Assembly (NCBI GenBank): GCA_003518475.1 | Contig: DOYO01000123.1 | Span: forward strand, 1-33,618 | Source: Acholeplasmataceae bacterium | GTDB taxonomy: Bacteria > Bacillota_I > Bacilli_A > Acholeplasmatales > Acholeplasmataceae | Direction of reading: 5' to 3' | Length of the DNA: 33,618 nucleotides | Shown: piece by piece, positions 33,600 through 33,618 of the stretch | Position numbering within the stretch: the first letter of the stretch is position 1 | Layout: every line of letters begins with the position of its first letter | Notes under the pieces: model-generated | What the model saw: only the letters and a program-made list of their open reading frames with translations | What the model was told of the DNA's origin: nothing | Databases searched by the model: none | Translations under genes and position numbers: made by a program

Positions 33600-33608
33600 T
33601 GTTATAAT
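33600..33608 (+). promoter_or_regulatory. divergent extended -10 candidate at the right edge
   Basis: TGTTATAAT reads rightward, out of the window. No gene follows within the window and the -35 is weak, so this is a prediction only. Confidence 0.35.
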
Positions 33609-33618
33609 AATGTTAAGA

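Noticed and set aside
1..33618. Mycoplasma-type code with TGA as tryptophan
   Set aside because: Several genes with complete family C-termini end in TGA (for example kdgK at 7419 and the ECF S component at 3169), and tryptophan is TGG throughout.
1..33618. CRISPR arrays, tRNA and rRNA genes
   Set aside because: I found no regularly spaced repeats, cloverleaf sequences or conserved rRNA segments on either strand.

Overview
The window looks like a chromosome segment from a low-GC Firmicutes/Mollicutes-type bacterium, probably anaerobic; an Acholeplasma/Izemoplasma-like lineage is my best guess. TGA is used as a normal stop, Shine-Dalgarno sites are strong (AAGGAGG-type), many promoters are extended -10 (TGnTATAAT), and an NfnAB-type electron-bifurcating enzyme is present. 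The lineage is inferred, not proven. Every gene but one small helix-turn-helix gene, and an insertion-sequence remnant at the left edge, lies on the minus strand, so transcription runs from right to left.

Layout, left to right. Positions 1-113 look like the right end of an IS200/IS605-type element: the last codons of a TnpB-like gene and an omegaRNA-like hairpin. The end overlaps the stop codon of a fibronectin-III-like surface protein gene (110-1435). Next come a small membrane protein (1573-2028) and a translationally coupled pair, a uridine-kinase-like P-loop protein and an ECF transporter S component (2135-3705). Positions 3795-9995 hold a five-gene hexuronate operon: tagaturonate epimerase uxaE, a KDG-type sugar kinase, 6-phosphogluconate dehydrogenase, a mannonate-oxidoreductase-type SDR and a LarA-family nickel-pincer racemase/epimerase. 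It is read from a near-consensus promoter at 10137-10166 with a direct-repeat operator candidate just downstream.

Positions 10318-24564 hold the most distinctive content: a nine-gene, 14-kb operon for a SipW/TasA-like surface fibre or matrix system. In transcription order it encodes three proteins sharing a C-terminal IWIEGxD box (236, 323 and 319 aa; the latter two have SipW-type A-W-F/L signals), an ER-type signal peptidase SipW, a membrane-anchored McrB-like AAA+ ATPase, three further secreted proteins (251, 216 and 225 aa), and a 2338-aa beta-helix surface protein with N-x-G-[DN]-I repeats. A strong terminator closes the operon. The likely logic is that SipW processes the subunits, the 319- or 323-aa protein forms the bulk polymer, the small proteins act as minor subunits or anchors, and the giant protein is the adhesin or scaffold. 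The role of the AAA+ ATPase is unknown and is the novel part.

The right third is metabolic: NfnAB (24857-27091), a large nitronate-monooxygenase-family flavoprotein (27222-28682), an ArsC-type arsenate reductase (28983-29405), a 770-bp AT-rich gene-free stretch, an excisionase-type HTH protein that appears to start at ATT (30173-30352, plus strand), and two adjacent FAD-dependent oxidoreductases (30560-33392). The last 200 bp carry divergent promoter candidates.
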